A DNA stretch of 32,602 bases from a bacterium (GTDB lineage: Bacteria > Cyanobacteriota > Vampirovibrionia > Gastranaerophilales > Gastranaerophilaceae): contig JAFVOZ010000006.1 in assembly GCA_017505585.1 (NCBI GenBank), positions 1 through 32,602 on the forward strand, given 5' to 3'. The notes below the pieces were generated by a model. It was not told the origin of the DNA. It was given only the letters and a program-made list of their open reading frames with translations, and searched no databases. A program made the translations under genes and the position numbers. Shown here piece by piece: positions 16,331 to 23,370 of this stretch (position 1 is the first letter of the stretch; every line of letters begins with the position of its first letter).

Positions 16331-16369
16331 AAATAAAAAATATGAACGCAATACAATAATATTAAGTTT
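16331..16369 (+). promoter_or_regulatory. Dispersed upstream element, copy 2
   Basis: The same A-tract as copy 1 (16331-16340) is followed, after eight extra bases, by the 21-base motif (16349-16369; one mismatch to 15135-15155). It lies just upstream of the promoter-like hexamers at 16381-16410 and 72 bases before the ATG of the DprA-like gene. Position and orientation relative to the gene match copy 1, which favours a regulatory role over chance. Confidence 0.45.
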
Positions 16370-16380
16370 AATCTCAAAAC

Positions 16381-16410
16381 TTAGACAAATTTCAAAAAAT
16401 ATGTTATATT
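16381..16410 (+). promoter_or_regulatory. Sigma-70-type promoter for the DprA-like gene
   Basis: TTAGAC (16381-16386) and TATATT (16405-16410) are separated by 18 bases, with TG one base before the -10 (extended -10). Transcription would start near 16417 and the ATG at 16442 is preceded by AAAGGA. The match is good but AT-rich DNA gives many false -10 boxes. Confidence 0.55.
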
Positions 16411-16441
16411 TAAGTTTGCAGATTTTAGTTAAAGGAAAAAT

Positions 16442-17002
16442 ATGACGGACTCAAGCGATAAAATTTCTATTAGTGTTCCAATTGATGATGACTTAGACAA
16501 AGTCCCAGAAGATGGCGGCGATGAGATTGATGTTTTAGCCCAAGAACTTGCTACAATCAGGCAAAGTGCAAAGAAAATTGCAATTATCGGCAGCCGTAAT
16601 TTAACAATTACGCACCAACAAATTATCGAAATGCTCTCGACTACTCTTGTAAAAGCAGGAAATACAATAGTGACTTCAGGCGGTTCACAAGGCACAAACG
16701 CAGCAGCAATTCGTGGCGCAATGAAAGCAAACCCTGATAAGCTCACAATTATTCTTCCTCAAACTATCGGACAACAGCCTTCAGACGTACAAGACCAATT
16801 AATCGGCGTTAAAAACATTGTTGAACACCCTGATCGCTCTATGATGACTCTTGCAGATGCATCTCGAATTTGTAACCGAGAAATTGTTGATGATTGTCAA
16901 CAACTTATATGCTTCTTATCGCATGATTCAAACACTTTACACAAAGCTGTTGAATACGCTCAAGAAAGCCACAAAATTATTACGGTGTTCTATTTAGATT
17001 AG
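16442..17002 (+). CDS. Stand-alone DprA/Smf-like Rossmann-fold protein
   Basis: The 186-residue protein has the nucleotide-fold signature of DprA/Smf and related LOG-like proteins: KIAIIGSR (residues 45-52) and IVTSGGSQGTNAAAIRGAM (76-94), close to the DprA pattern V-x-G-S-R ... G-x-A-x-G-I-D-x-x-A-H. Full DprA, which loads RecA on incoming single-stranded DNA, is usually about 290-370 residues with extra SAM and winged-helix domains; those are absent here. Small forms like this are annotated as DNA recombination-mediator protein A in Cyanobacteria. The first 32 residues are acidic and probably disordered. It has its own promoter-like region and an AAAGGA ribosome site. Whether it acts in recombination or as a nucleotide-binding protein is open. 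Confidence 0.65.
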   Translation: MTDSSDKISISVPIDDDLDKVPEDGGDEIDVLAQELATIRQSAKKIAIIGSRNLTITHQQIIEMLSTTLVKAGNTIVTSGGSQGTNAAAIRGAMKANPDKLTIILPQTIGQQPSDVQDQLIGVKNIVEHPDRSMMTLADASRICNREIVDDCQQLICFLSHDSNTLHKAVEYAQESHKIITVFYLD

Positions 17003-17031
17003 TTTAAAAAATCCTTGTATAAGTGCTTTAA

Positions 17032-17050
17032 TTCTCATTTTCCATGAGAA
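17032..17050 (+). terminator. Weak hairpin, possible terminator
   Basis: ttctcat (17032-17038) and atgagaa (17044-17050) form a 7-bp stem with a five-base loop, 29 bases after the DprA-like stop, followed by aaattttgttt. The T tract is interrupted, so termination would be partial. Confidence 0.35.
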
Positions 17051-17058
17051 AAATTTTG

Positions 17059-17096
17059 TTTACACTTATTATTTAGCAAGTACAATAATAAGTGTA
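17059..17096 (+). promoter_or_regulatory. pgi promoter overlapped by a 13-bp perfect inverted repeat
   Basis: Bases 17061-17073 (tacacttattatt) are the exact reverse complement of 17084-17096, separated by ten bases. The palindrome covers most of a promoter-like pair TTTACA (17059-17064) and TACAAT (17081-17086) with a 16-base spacer. No T tract follows, so it reads as an operator for a dimeric regulator rather than a terminator. The regulated gene would be pgi, whose ATG is 27 bases beyond the repeat. Confidence 0.55.
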
Positions 17097-17123
17097 GAGG
17101 TACTAACAACATAAGGATTAGAG

Positions 17124-18524
17124 ATGATAAAATTTAACCCTAAAAATGTGACAATTGAGGCAATCGGCGAAGAGCACGGTCTTGATTTAGAGCGCAAATT
17201 TGATGAATATGCGCCTAAGATTGAAAAAATCTTGACTGAGCTTAACCAAAGAAAAGACAAACCCGGCGCTTGGCTTCAATGGATGAACTTGGGTTATAGT
17301 GAAGAAACTGTTTGGTATGTTAAAGAATATGCCGCTATGGTTAGAGGCAGATTTGAAAATGTTTTAGTACTTGGTATTGGTGGCTCTGCGCTTGGTGGAA
17401 TTGCTGTTACCGAAGCGCTTTTAAAACCATATTGGAATTTACTTACAGCAGAGCAAAGAGATAATCTTCCAAGAATTTTCTTCCTTGATAACATTGACCC
17501 CGACCAAATGAGTGCGATGTTTGAAATGCTTGATATGAAGAAAACTTTGGTGAATGTGATTACTAAATCAGGTTCTACGGCTGAGACAATGTCACAATTT
17601 ATGATTATCAAAGACAAAATGCAAGCAATTTTGGGCGATGATTACAGAAAACACATTGTTGCAACAACAGACAAAGAAGCAGGCATTTTAAGACAAATCT
17701 CCAATGAAGAAGGATATAAAACATTTGTTGTGCCAGATGACGTCGGTGGAAGATTCAGCGTGTTTTCTGCAGTTGGGCTTGTTCCTTTTGCACTTGTAGG
17801 TATTGACATCGATGAAATTATTGAAGGCATTAAAAATATTGATTTAGCTCTTAAAAACACTGACATCAGAAAAAATATCGCAGCGCAAAACGCATTAATA
17901 CATTACTTACTAGAGCGCGAAAAAGGCAAAAATATTTCTGTTATGATGCCGTATTCCAGCCGTTTAAGATACGTTTCAGACTGGTATGTCCAACTTTGGG
18001 CAGAATCTCTCGGCAAAGAAGAAGATAGGGACGGCAACAAAGTAAACATTGGCCCAACGCCCGTTAAGGCAGTTGGCGCAACTGACCAACACTCACAAAT
18101 TCAACTTTACAACGAAGGCAAAAATGACAAAATTATCAACTTTATTAGAGTTGAAGAATTTGATAAAGAATTAGAAATTCCAAAAATCTTTGAATATACA
18201 GGAATTGGATACCTTGGCGGGAAAACCGTTAACAGCTTAATTAACGCAGAAGCAGACGCAACAGCAGTTGCGCTTTGCGACTACAACCGTCCAAATTTAA
18301 CAATCACGCTTCCAAAATTGAATGCATACCACTTAGCACAGCTTTTGTATATGCTTGAAGTTCAAACAGCAATTGCAGGCGAGCTCTATAACATCAACAC
18401 ATTTAATCAACCCGGTGTTGAGCAAGCGAAAAACTACACATACGCCCTAATGGGAAGAGCCGGTTATGAAGATAGCGCGGCAATACTAAGAGAAAAAATG
18501 GGCGAAAGCACCGTTAGTGCATAA
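17124..18524 (+). CDS. pgi: Glucose-6-phosphate isomerase
   Basis: The 466-residue enzyme interconverts glucose-6-phosphate and fructose-6-phosphate in glycolysis and gluconeogenesis. Seen: GIGGSALGG (84-92) and KSGSTAE (148-154) of the two SIS sugar-phosphate folds, GGRFS with Arg210, AESLGK with the catalytic-base Glu294, and DQHSQ with His323, which in the family helps open the ring. Length fits the shorter bacterial PGI type (about 450) rather than the 550-residue E. coli type. The start ATG is preceded by aagga. A palindromic promoter lies upstream and a strong terminator ends the transcript, so it is probably a single-gene unit. Confidence 0.95.
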   Translation: MIKFNPKNVTIEAIGEEHGLDLERKFDEYAPKIEKILTELNQRKDKPGAWLQWMNLGYSEETVWYVKEYAAMVRGRFENVLVLGIGGSALGGIAVTEALLKPYWNLLTAEQRDNLPRIFFLDNIDPDQMSAMFEMLDMKKTLVNVITKSGSTAETMSQFMIIKDKMQAILGDDYRKHIVATTDKEAGILRQISNEEGYKTFVVPDDVGGRFSVFSAVGLVPFALVGIDIDEIIEGIKNIDLALKNTDIRKNIAAQNALIHYLLEREKGKNISVMMPYSSRLRYVSDWYVQLWAESLGKEEDRDGNKVNIGPTPVKAVGATDQHSQIQLYNEGKNDKIINFIRVEEFDKELEIPKIFEYTGIGYLGGKTVNSLINAEADATAVALCDYNRPNLTITLPKLNAYHLAQLLYMLEVQTAIAGELYNINTFNQPGVEQAKNYTYALMGRAGYEDSAAILREKMGESTVSA

Positions 18525-18542
18525 CAAATAATTTTAATATTG

Positions 18543-18576
18543 AAAACCATGCAGAAATAGCCTGCATGGTTTTTTT
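18543..18576 (+). terminator. Rho-independent terminator after pgi
   Basis: aaaaccatgcag (18543-18554) pairs perfectly with ctgcatggtttt (18562-18573), a 12-bp stem with a seven-base loop, and a T run ends at 18576. It begins 18 bases after the pgi stop and separates pgi from the rubrerythrin gene. Confidence 0.9.
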
Positions 18577-18610
18577 CATGCACAATGAAAAGAATGGTAC
18601 TTCACTCTAA

Positions 18611-18631
18611 ACTTCTTTTTAAAAAAGGAGT
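18611..18631 (+). promoter_or_regulatory. Hairpin covering the rubrerythrin Shine-Dalgarno
   Basis: Bases 18611-18618 can pair with 18624-18631 (eight pairs, one G-U, loop ttaaa). The right arm contains the strong ribosome site AAAGGAG (18624-18630), six bases before the ATG. The stem is AT-rich, so any effect on translation would be modest or temperature-dependent. Confidence 0.3.
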
Positions 18632-18636
18632 CTAAA

Positions 18637-19206
18637 ATGAAACTAAAAGGCACAGAAACAGAAAAAAATTTAATGCGAGCGCTCACAGGCGAATGTCTTG
18701 CAACGAATAAATATTTTTACTTTGCAAAACAAGCAAAAAAAGAGGGTTTTGGACAAGTATCCAACATTTTCTTAGAAACCTCCGAAAACGAAAGAGAACA
18801 TGCAAAGCTTTTTTATAAATATTTAGCAGATACAACTCTTGAGGTGAATTATAATTACGCGGTAACATTCGGAACAACAAAAGAAAATTTACAAAATGCA
18901 AAAGAAGGAGAACACGAAGAAAACACCTTACTTTATCCAAGCTTCGCAGATGCTGCGCGAGAAGAAGGTTTTTTGGATGTTGCTGGTACATTCGAGCACA
19001 TAATCGTCGTTGAAAAACACCATGAAGCAAGGTACAAAAGGCTTTGGGAAAATATTGTAAATGATGAAGTATTCAAAAAAAGCTACGAAGCAACTTGGAA
19101 ATGCCTTAAATGCGGGTATATTTTAAAAGACACAAATGCGCCTGAAATCTGCCCTTCATGCAAACATCCAAAAGCATATTTCGAAATGAATTGCGAAAAT
19201 TACTAA
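18637..19206 (+). CDS. rbr: Rubrerythrin
   Basis: The 189-residue protein reduces hydrogen peroxide in anaerobes using a di-iron site, with electrons passed through a rubredoxin-like domain. Seen: a four-helix ferritin-like domain with Glu19, the E-x-x-H pairs Glu52/His55 and Glu126/His129, and glutamates around 92-95; then a C-terminal rubredoxin domain with Cys156, Cys159, Cys172 and Cys175 (CLKCGY ... CPSCKHPKAYF). All family metal ligands appear present and length is typical (about 190). The start has the best ribosome site in the window, AAAGGAG, consistent with high expression. Its stop codon directly touches the stop of the convergent map gene. It supports an anaerobic lifestyle. Confidence 0.95.
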   Translation: MKLKGTETEKNLMRALTGECLATNKYFYFAKQAKKEGFGQVSNIFLETSENEREHAKLFYKYLADTTLEVNYNYAVTFGTTKENLQNAKEGEHEENTLLYPSFADAAREEGFLDVAGTFEHIIVVEKHHEARYKRLWENIVNDEVFKKSYEATWKCLKCGYILKDTNAPEICPSCKHPKAYFEMNCENY

Positions 19207-19953
19207 TTAAAGTTTAGTTAAAATCTCATATCCATCATCAGTTACTGCAACCGTGTGTTCAAAATGCGCAGATGGAAGTCCGTCACGCGTTACGACTGTC
19301 CACTCGTCCTCAAGAACATAAACATCATCGCAGCCTAAATTCACCATGGGCTCAACCGCGATTGTCATACCGGTTTTTAAAATGACATTCGAGCCACATC
19401 TGTAATTGAAAATAAAAGGGTCTTCGTGCATGTTTCTTCCCACACCATGACCGCCATATTGACGAACAATACCCATTTTATTAGCATTTACCACATCTTC
19501 AATTGCGCCTGACATATCATCAAGTTTTACGTTATTTTTAATTGTGTTCAGACCTGCAAAAAGTGATGCTTCGCACACTTCAAGAAGTTTTTGGACTTCA
19601 GGCTTAATTTCGCCAACAGGATAAGTCCAAGCACTGTCACCCACAAGCCCGCGATAAGTGGCACCAACATCAATTGACACCACATCTCCTTCTTGCAAGA
19701 TTACATCCTTTGAAGGGATTCCGTGAACCACTTGTTCGTTTATCGAAGCGCAGATTGTTGCAGGGAAACCGTGATAGCCAAGAAAAGTTGGAATTGCACG
19801 ATTATCTCGAATTATATCGTGCGCAATTTTATCAAGCTCATAAGTTGAAATTCCGGGGCGAACAACATGCTTCATTTCATCGTGCACAAGTGCCACAATG
19901 CGCCCTGCAGTTTTCATAAGTTTTATTTCTTCTCTTGATTTTTTCTTAATCAA
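19207..19953 (-). CDS. map: Methionine aminopeptidase, type I
   Basis: The 248-residue metalloenzyme removes the initiator Met from new proteins. The five metal ligands are visible: Asp95 (SIDVGA), Asp106 (VGDSAW), His169 (GGHGVG), Glu201 (VEPM) and Glu232 (FEHTVAV), plus His78 (VVHGIP) of the active site. It is the short bacterial type Ia form without an N-terminal zinc extension. The ATG overlaps the end of adk by eight bases, the classic spc-operon order secY-adk-map. The usual next gene, infA, is absent; instead the stop abuts the convergent rubrerythrin gene with no gap and no terminator between them. Confidence 0.96.
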   Translation of the reverse strand: MIKKKSREEIKLMKTAGRIVALVHDEMKHVVRPGISTYELDKIAHDIIRDNRAIPTFLGYHGFPATICASINEQVVHGIPSKDVILQEGDVVSIDVGATYRGLVGDSAWTYPVGEIKPEVQKLLEVCEASLFAGLNTIKNNVKLDDMSGAIEDVVNANKMGIVRQYGGHGVGRNMHEDPFIFNYRCGSNVILKTGMTIAVEPMVNLGCDDVYVLEDEWTVVTRDGLPSAHFEHTVAVTDDGYEILTKL

Positions 19954-20599
19954 CTATAAACTCCTTGATATCATCCCATACAGCCTCAATTGTTTGGTCG
20001 GCATTAATAGTGTGCAAAATTCCTTTGCCTCTAAAATAATCTAAAATCGGTTTTGTTTGCTCTTCGTATGTTATAAATCTCAATTTAGCAGTTTCTTCAT
20101 TATCATCCGATCTTTGAATTAAATCAGCACCGTCCACATCGCATTTGCCTTCGATTTTTGGCTTTTTTGATATAATGTTATATATTCTGCCACAAACAGG
20201 GCAAGAACGGCGATTTATAAGCCTCTCAATAAGTGCTTCGTTTGCGATATCAAAATAAAACGCAATATTTTGGACTTCAATGCCTACTTCCTCTTGAATT
20301 TGCTCTAAAATTTTAGTTTGCTCCATACTTCTTGGGAAACCATCCAAAATATACCCATTTTTAGCATCGGGCTCTAAAAGCCTGTTTTTAATTACTCTAC
20401 CCACAAGCTCCGGAGGTACTAATTGACCTTTATCAATTTTGCGTTTAGCTTCAATCCCGTCAGGTGTTTCTGCTGCAATTTCCGCTCTCAAAAGAGCACC
20501 TGTATCAATATGCGGAATCTTCAAAAAATCAGCAAGATGAGCTGTTTGAGTACCTTTCCCGCATCCTGGGGGTCCCATTGTAATATAGACTTTTTTCAT
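19946..20599 (-). CDS. adk: Adenylate kinase, zinc-lid type
   Basis: The 217-residue enzyme balances ATP + AMP with 2 ADP. Seen: P-loop GPPGCGKGT (9-17), DTGALLR (32-38) of the AMP site, LDGFPRS (85-91), and a long LID with Cys133, Cys136, Cys153 and Asp156 (CPVC ... CDVD), the Cys3-Asp zinc-binding variant found in Bacillus and other bacteria, unlike the zinc-free E. coli lid. The ATG is preceded by an aggtagga ribosome site. It follows secY by 15 bases and overlaps map by eight, so it is co-transcribed with both. Confidence 0.96.
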   Translation of the reverse strand: MKKVYITMGPPGCGKGTQTAHLADFLKIPHIDTGALLRAEIAAETPDGIEAKRKIDKGQLVPPELVGRVIKNRLLEPDAKNGYILDGFPRSMEQTKILEQIQEEVGIEVQNIAFYFDIANEALIERLINRRSCPVCGRIYNIISKKPKIEGKCDVDGADLIQRSDDNEETAKLRFITYEEQTKPILDYFRGKGILHTINADQTIEAVWDDIKEFIVD

Positions 20600-20614
20600 T
20601 ATCCTACCTCTAAA

Positions 20615-21967
20615 TTATTGTTGTTGCTTCAGGAAGCTTTCATAATTCTTCGCCAAAAGATGTGTTTTGATTTGATTAATAAAATCAAGAGCAACACCAA
20701 CCATGATGATTATGCTGGTTGCGCCTATACCTTGGAAAGTAGTTATGTTAGTAACTCCTGATGCAACGGTCGGTATCATTGCGACAATACCCAAGCCGAT
20801 TGCACCGATAAAAGTTGTTCTTGTCAAAATTTCATCAAGTTTGTCAGCTGTAGGTTTTCCGGGTTTAATACCAGGAATTGCCGAACCGTATTTTTTGAGG
20901 TTATTTGCGATTTCTTTAGGTTGCATAGAAGGTATGATTGAAGCATAAAAGAACGTAAGAGCCACAATCAATGCGAAATAAATCACATAATACCAAGGAC
21001 TGGACGGACTTAAGAATGAATTAACAGCCGTTAAAGCTTTTTGTAAGCCAGGAGATACAATATTCATTTGTTGAACAAAACTCAAAATAGTTGTTGGGAA
21101 CAACAATATTGCAATTGCAAAGATAATTGGCATAACGCCACCCGGATTAAGCTTAAACGGAATGTTTGTGTTTTGACCGCCGTAAACTTTATTGCCGATT
21201 TGTTTTCTGGCACTCACAATTGGAACTTTGCGCACTGCATCTTGCATAATAACTACAAGAACAACAGTTGCAGCAAATATCAAAAGTAAAACCAAAAACG
21301 CAAGTTGCATCTTAACATCTGCTGAAACTAAAGTCCAAGTGTTTTTAACATATAACGGAATTCCCGCAAGAATACCGATAAAAATTATCAACGAACCTCC
21401 GTTGCCCACACCTTTTTCCGTGAGCAACTCAGCAAGCCACATAACAAAAACAGCACCTGCGGTAAGAGCTACAATTGCACCCAAGTAGAACAGAGGCAAA
21501 CTAATGCCAGGCATAATAGAACCCGGAAGTTTTGAAAGAATTGTAGCAAATACAAATGCTTGGAATAGCGCAAGAACAACTGTGAATTGTCTTGTGATTT
21601 GTTGTATCTTGCGTCTGCCTGCTTCACCATCTTCTTTTTGTAATTTTTCCAAATATGGAATAATTACCGTTAAAAGTTGAATTATGATTGAAGATGTAAT
21701 GTACGGACCAATGCCTAATGCAAAAATAGAAACTTTACCAAGTGCACCACCTGAGAACATATCCAAAAAGCCTATCAAGTTATTAGTGCCTGCCATGTTT
21801 TGAAATATTTGGTTATCTACTCCAAATATCGGTAGTTGCGCTCCAAATCTAAAGAGCGCAATTATCGCAAATGTAAAGATTAATTTCTTGCCAAGACCAC
21901 TCGAAGTCCAAGCACCCGCAAGCTGATTCATAATCGCTTGCTGATTTTGATTCATTGATTGTTGCAT
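20615..21967 (-). CDS. secY: Protein translocase subunit SecY
   Basis: The 450-residue protein is the pore of the Sec translocon in the inner membrane. About ten hydrophobic helices are visible. Family landmarks include the segment RFGAQLPIFGVD with the N-terminal TM1, GIGPYITSSIIIQLLTVIIPYLE (TM2 plug region), GGQNTNIPFKLNPGGVMPIIFA, and PGIKPGKPTADKL preceding the late helices. The N-terminus is Gln/Asn-rich (MQQSMNQNQQA). The ribosome site AGGA overlaps the rplO stop and the gap to rplO is six bases. Confidence 0.97.
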   Translation of the reverse strand: MQQSMNQNQQAIMNQLAGAWTSSGLGKKLIFTFAIIALFRFGAQLPIFGVDNQIFQNMAGTNNLIGFLDMFSGGALGKVSIFALGIGPYITSSIIIQLLTVIIPYLEKLQKEDGEAGRRKIQQITRQFTVVLALFQAFVFATILSKLPGSIMPGISLPLFYLGAIVALTAGAVFVMWLAELLTEKGVGNGGSLIIFIGILAGIPLYVKNTWTLVSADVKMQLAFLVLLLIFAATVVLVVIMQDAVRKVPIVSARKQIGNKVYGGQNTNIPFKLNPGGVMPIIFAIAILLFPTTILSFVQQMNIVSPGLQKALTAVNSFLSPSSPWYYVIYFALIVALTFFYASIIPSMQPKEIANNLKKYGSAIPGIKPGKPTADKLDEILTRTTFIGAIGLGIVAMIPTVASGVTNITTFQGIGATSIIIMVGVALDFINQIKTHLLAKNYESFLKQQQ

Positions 21968-21973
21968 TTAAAA

Positions 21974-22417
21974 TTATCCTATAATAACTTCGCCGCCTGC
22001 TGCTTCAATTTTTTCTTTTGCAGAAGCTGTAACATAATAAGCACTAACTTTAACAGCTTTTTTAATTTCACCGTTACCAAGCACTCTTAATCTTTCAGCC
22101 ATTCTGTCAACCAAGTTATTGTCTTTTAAATATTGAAGGTTTACTTCTTTAACATCTAATTTTGCAAGAGTTGAAACATTGATTTCAGCACATGGAATTG
22201 CAAAATAGTTTGTAAAACCTTTCAATTTCGGAGCTTGTCTGTATGAAGGCATTTGACCACCTTCAAAACCTCTTTTGTGAGAGTTACCAGAACGTTGTCC
22301 TTCACCGTTGTTACCACGGCAAGATGTTTTACCATGACCAGATGAACGGCCTCTGCCTACACGTTTTGATTTTTTAACAGAACCTTCTGCCGGTTTTAAA
22401 TCTTCTAAAGTTATCAT
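21974..22417 (-). CDS. rplO: 50S ribosomal protein L15
   Basis: The 147-residue protein has the typical Gly/Arg-rich extended N-terminus (GRGRSSGHGKTSCRGNNGEG, about residues 22-41) that threads into 23S rRNA, followed by the FEGGQMP motif and a globular C-terminus ending in GGEVIIG. Length is normal. It lies between rpmD (18-base gap) and secY (six-base gap) in standard spc order. Confidence 0.97.
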   Translation of the reverse strand: MITLEDLKPAEGSVKKSKRVGRGRSSGHGKTSCRGNNGEGQRSGNSHKRGFEGGQMPSYRQAPKLKGFTNYFAIPCAEINVSTLAKLDVKEVNLQYLKDNNLVDRMAERLRVLGNGEIKKAVKVSAYYVTASAKEKIEAAGGEVIIG

Positions 22418-22435
22418 TTTCTTTTGTCCTTATTC

Positions 22436-22624
22436 TTATTTAACTACTTCAACTAAGTGTGGAACTTTATTTACCATGCCCATAATTGTTGCTGATGGTA
22501 AGTGTTCAACAACTTGATTTGTTTTTTTCAAGCCAAGTGCTCTAACAACTTTGATTTGGTCTTTGCTTGAGCCAATTGTACTTTTAACAAGTTTTATTTT
22601 TATTTTTTCTTCTTTTTTAGCCAT
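22436..22624 (-). CDS. rpmD: 50S ribosomal protein L30
   Basis: The 62-residue protein carries the L30 core: IKIKLVKSTIG, then VRALGLKKTNQVVEH, then a final VNKVPHLVEVV. A short Lys-rich start precedes the core. L30 is normally absent from photosynthetic Cyanobacteria, so its presence argues against a true cyanobacterium but not against a non-photosynthetic sister clade. Gap to rpsE is 17 bases. Confidence 0.94.
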   Translation of the reverse strand: MAKKEEKIKIKLVKSTIGSSKDQIKVVRALGLKKTNQVVEHLPSATIMGMVNKVPHLVEVVK

Positions 22625-22641
22625 TTTATTTTACCTATTCC

Positions 22642-23283
22642 TTATTTTGTAAGCATTTTTGTAAGTGAAATACCACGAGATTTTGCAACATCATTGAAGC
22701 TTCTTAAGTCTTTAAGAGCGTTCAATGTAGCGTTTGCTGCGTTCAATGGTGATTTAGAACCTAAAGATTTTGCCAAAATGTTTTCAATACCAGCAAGTTC
22801 TAACACCGCACGAACCGCACCACCTGCGATAACACCGGTACCAGCTGAAGCCGGTCTTAAGATAACACTGCCCGCACCTGAAGTACCTGTAATTGTGTGA
22901 GGAATTGTTGTTCTGAAGATTGGAACATTGATAAGATTTTTTCTTGCATCTGCCACAGCTTTTTGGATTGCAATAATAACTTCAGCAGCTTTTGCAACGC
23001 CCATGCCCACAGCACCTTTTTTGTTACCAACAATAACAATTGCTCTGAAAGAAAGTTTTTTACCACCTTTAACAACTTTTGTTACACGGCGGATTTGAAC
23101 AACTTGTTCTTTCCATTCTGATTCAACTGGTTCAACAGTTTCGATTTTTCTTTTTCTTTGTCCTCTTTCGCGTTTAGAACCTTTGAGAACAGTCACTTTT
23201 TCTTCTTCTTGAGTTTCTTGAACTTCAGCAACTTCTTGAGCTACTTCAGTTTCTTGAACTTCAATGTTTTCTTTTTCTTCCAC
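22642..23283 (-). CDS. rpsE: 30S ribosomal protein S5 with acidic N-terminal extension
   Basis: The 213-residue protein contains a full S5: the N-terminal RNA-binding fold ([21 protein letters not shown] onward) and the C-terminal domain with [25 protein letters not shown]5 supports decoding accuracy and 30S assembly. Compared with about 167 residues in E. coli it has some 45 extra N-terminal residues, very rich in Glu, Val and Gln with repeated VQET-like units, before a basic patch [10 protein letters not shown]. The extension is open and in frame with no better internal ATG. It is the first ribosomal gene of this block; rplR, normally directly upstream, is missing. Confidence 0.95.
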   Translation of the reverse strand: MEEKENIEVQETEVAQEVAEVQETQEEEKVTVLKGSKRERGQRKRKIETVEPVESEWKEQVVQIRRVTKVVKGGKKLSFRAIVIVGNKKGAVGMGVAKAAEVIIAIQKAVADARKNLINVPIFRTTIPHTITGTSGAGSVILRPASAGTGVIAGGAVRAVLELAGIENILAKSLGSKSPLNAANATLNALKDLRSFNDVAKSRGISLTKMLTK

Positions 23284-23340
23284 GTTTATACCTTTCTGTT
23301 AGTGATTATATTTCTTTATTATCCTTTAAAATAAAACACA

Positions 23341-23370
23341 AAATTTACTGCTTTTTTAAAAAGCAAATTT
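23341..23370 (-). terminator. Weak hairpin between the malic enzyme gene and rpsE
   Basis: tgctttt and aaaagca (23349-23365) form a 7-bp stem with a three-base loop, flanked by aaattt on both sides. It begins at the stop of the malic enzyme gene. No clean T tract follows in the minus direction, so it may be only a partial terminator. The remaining gap to rpsE (about 57 bases) must hold any rpsE promoter; I see no confident one. Confidence 0.25.
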
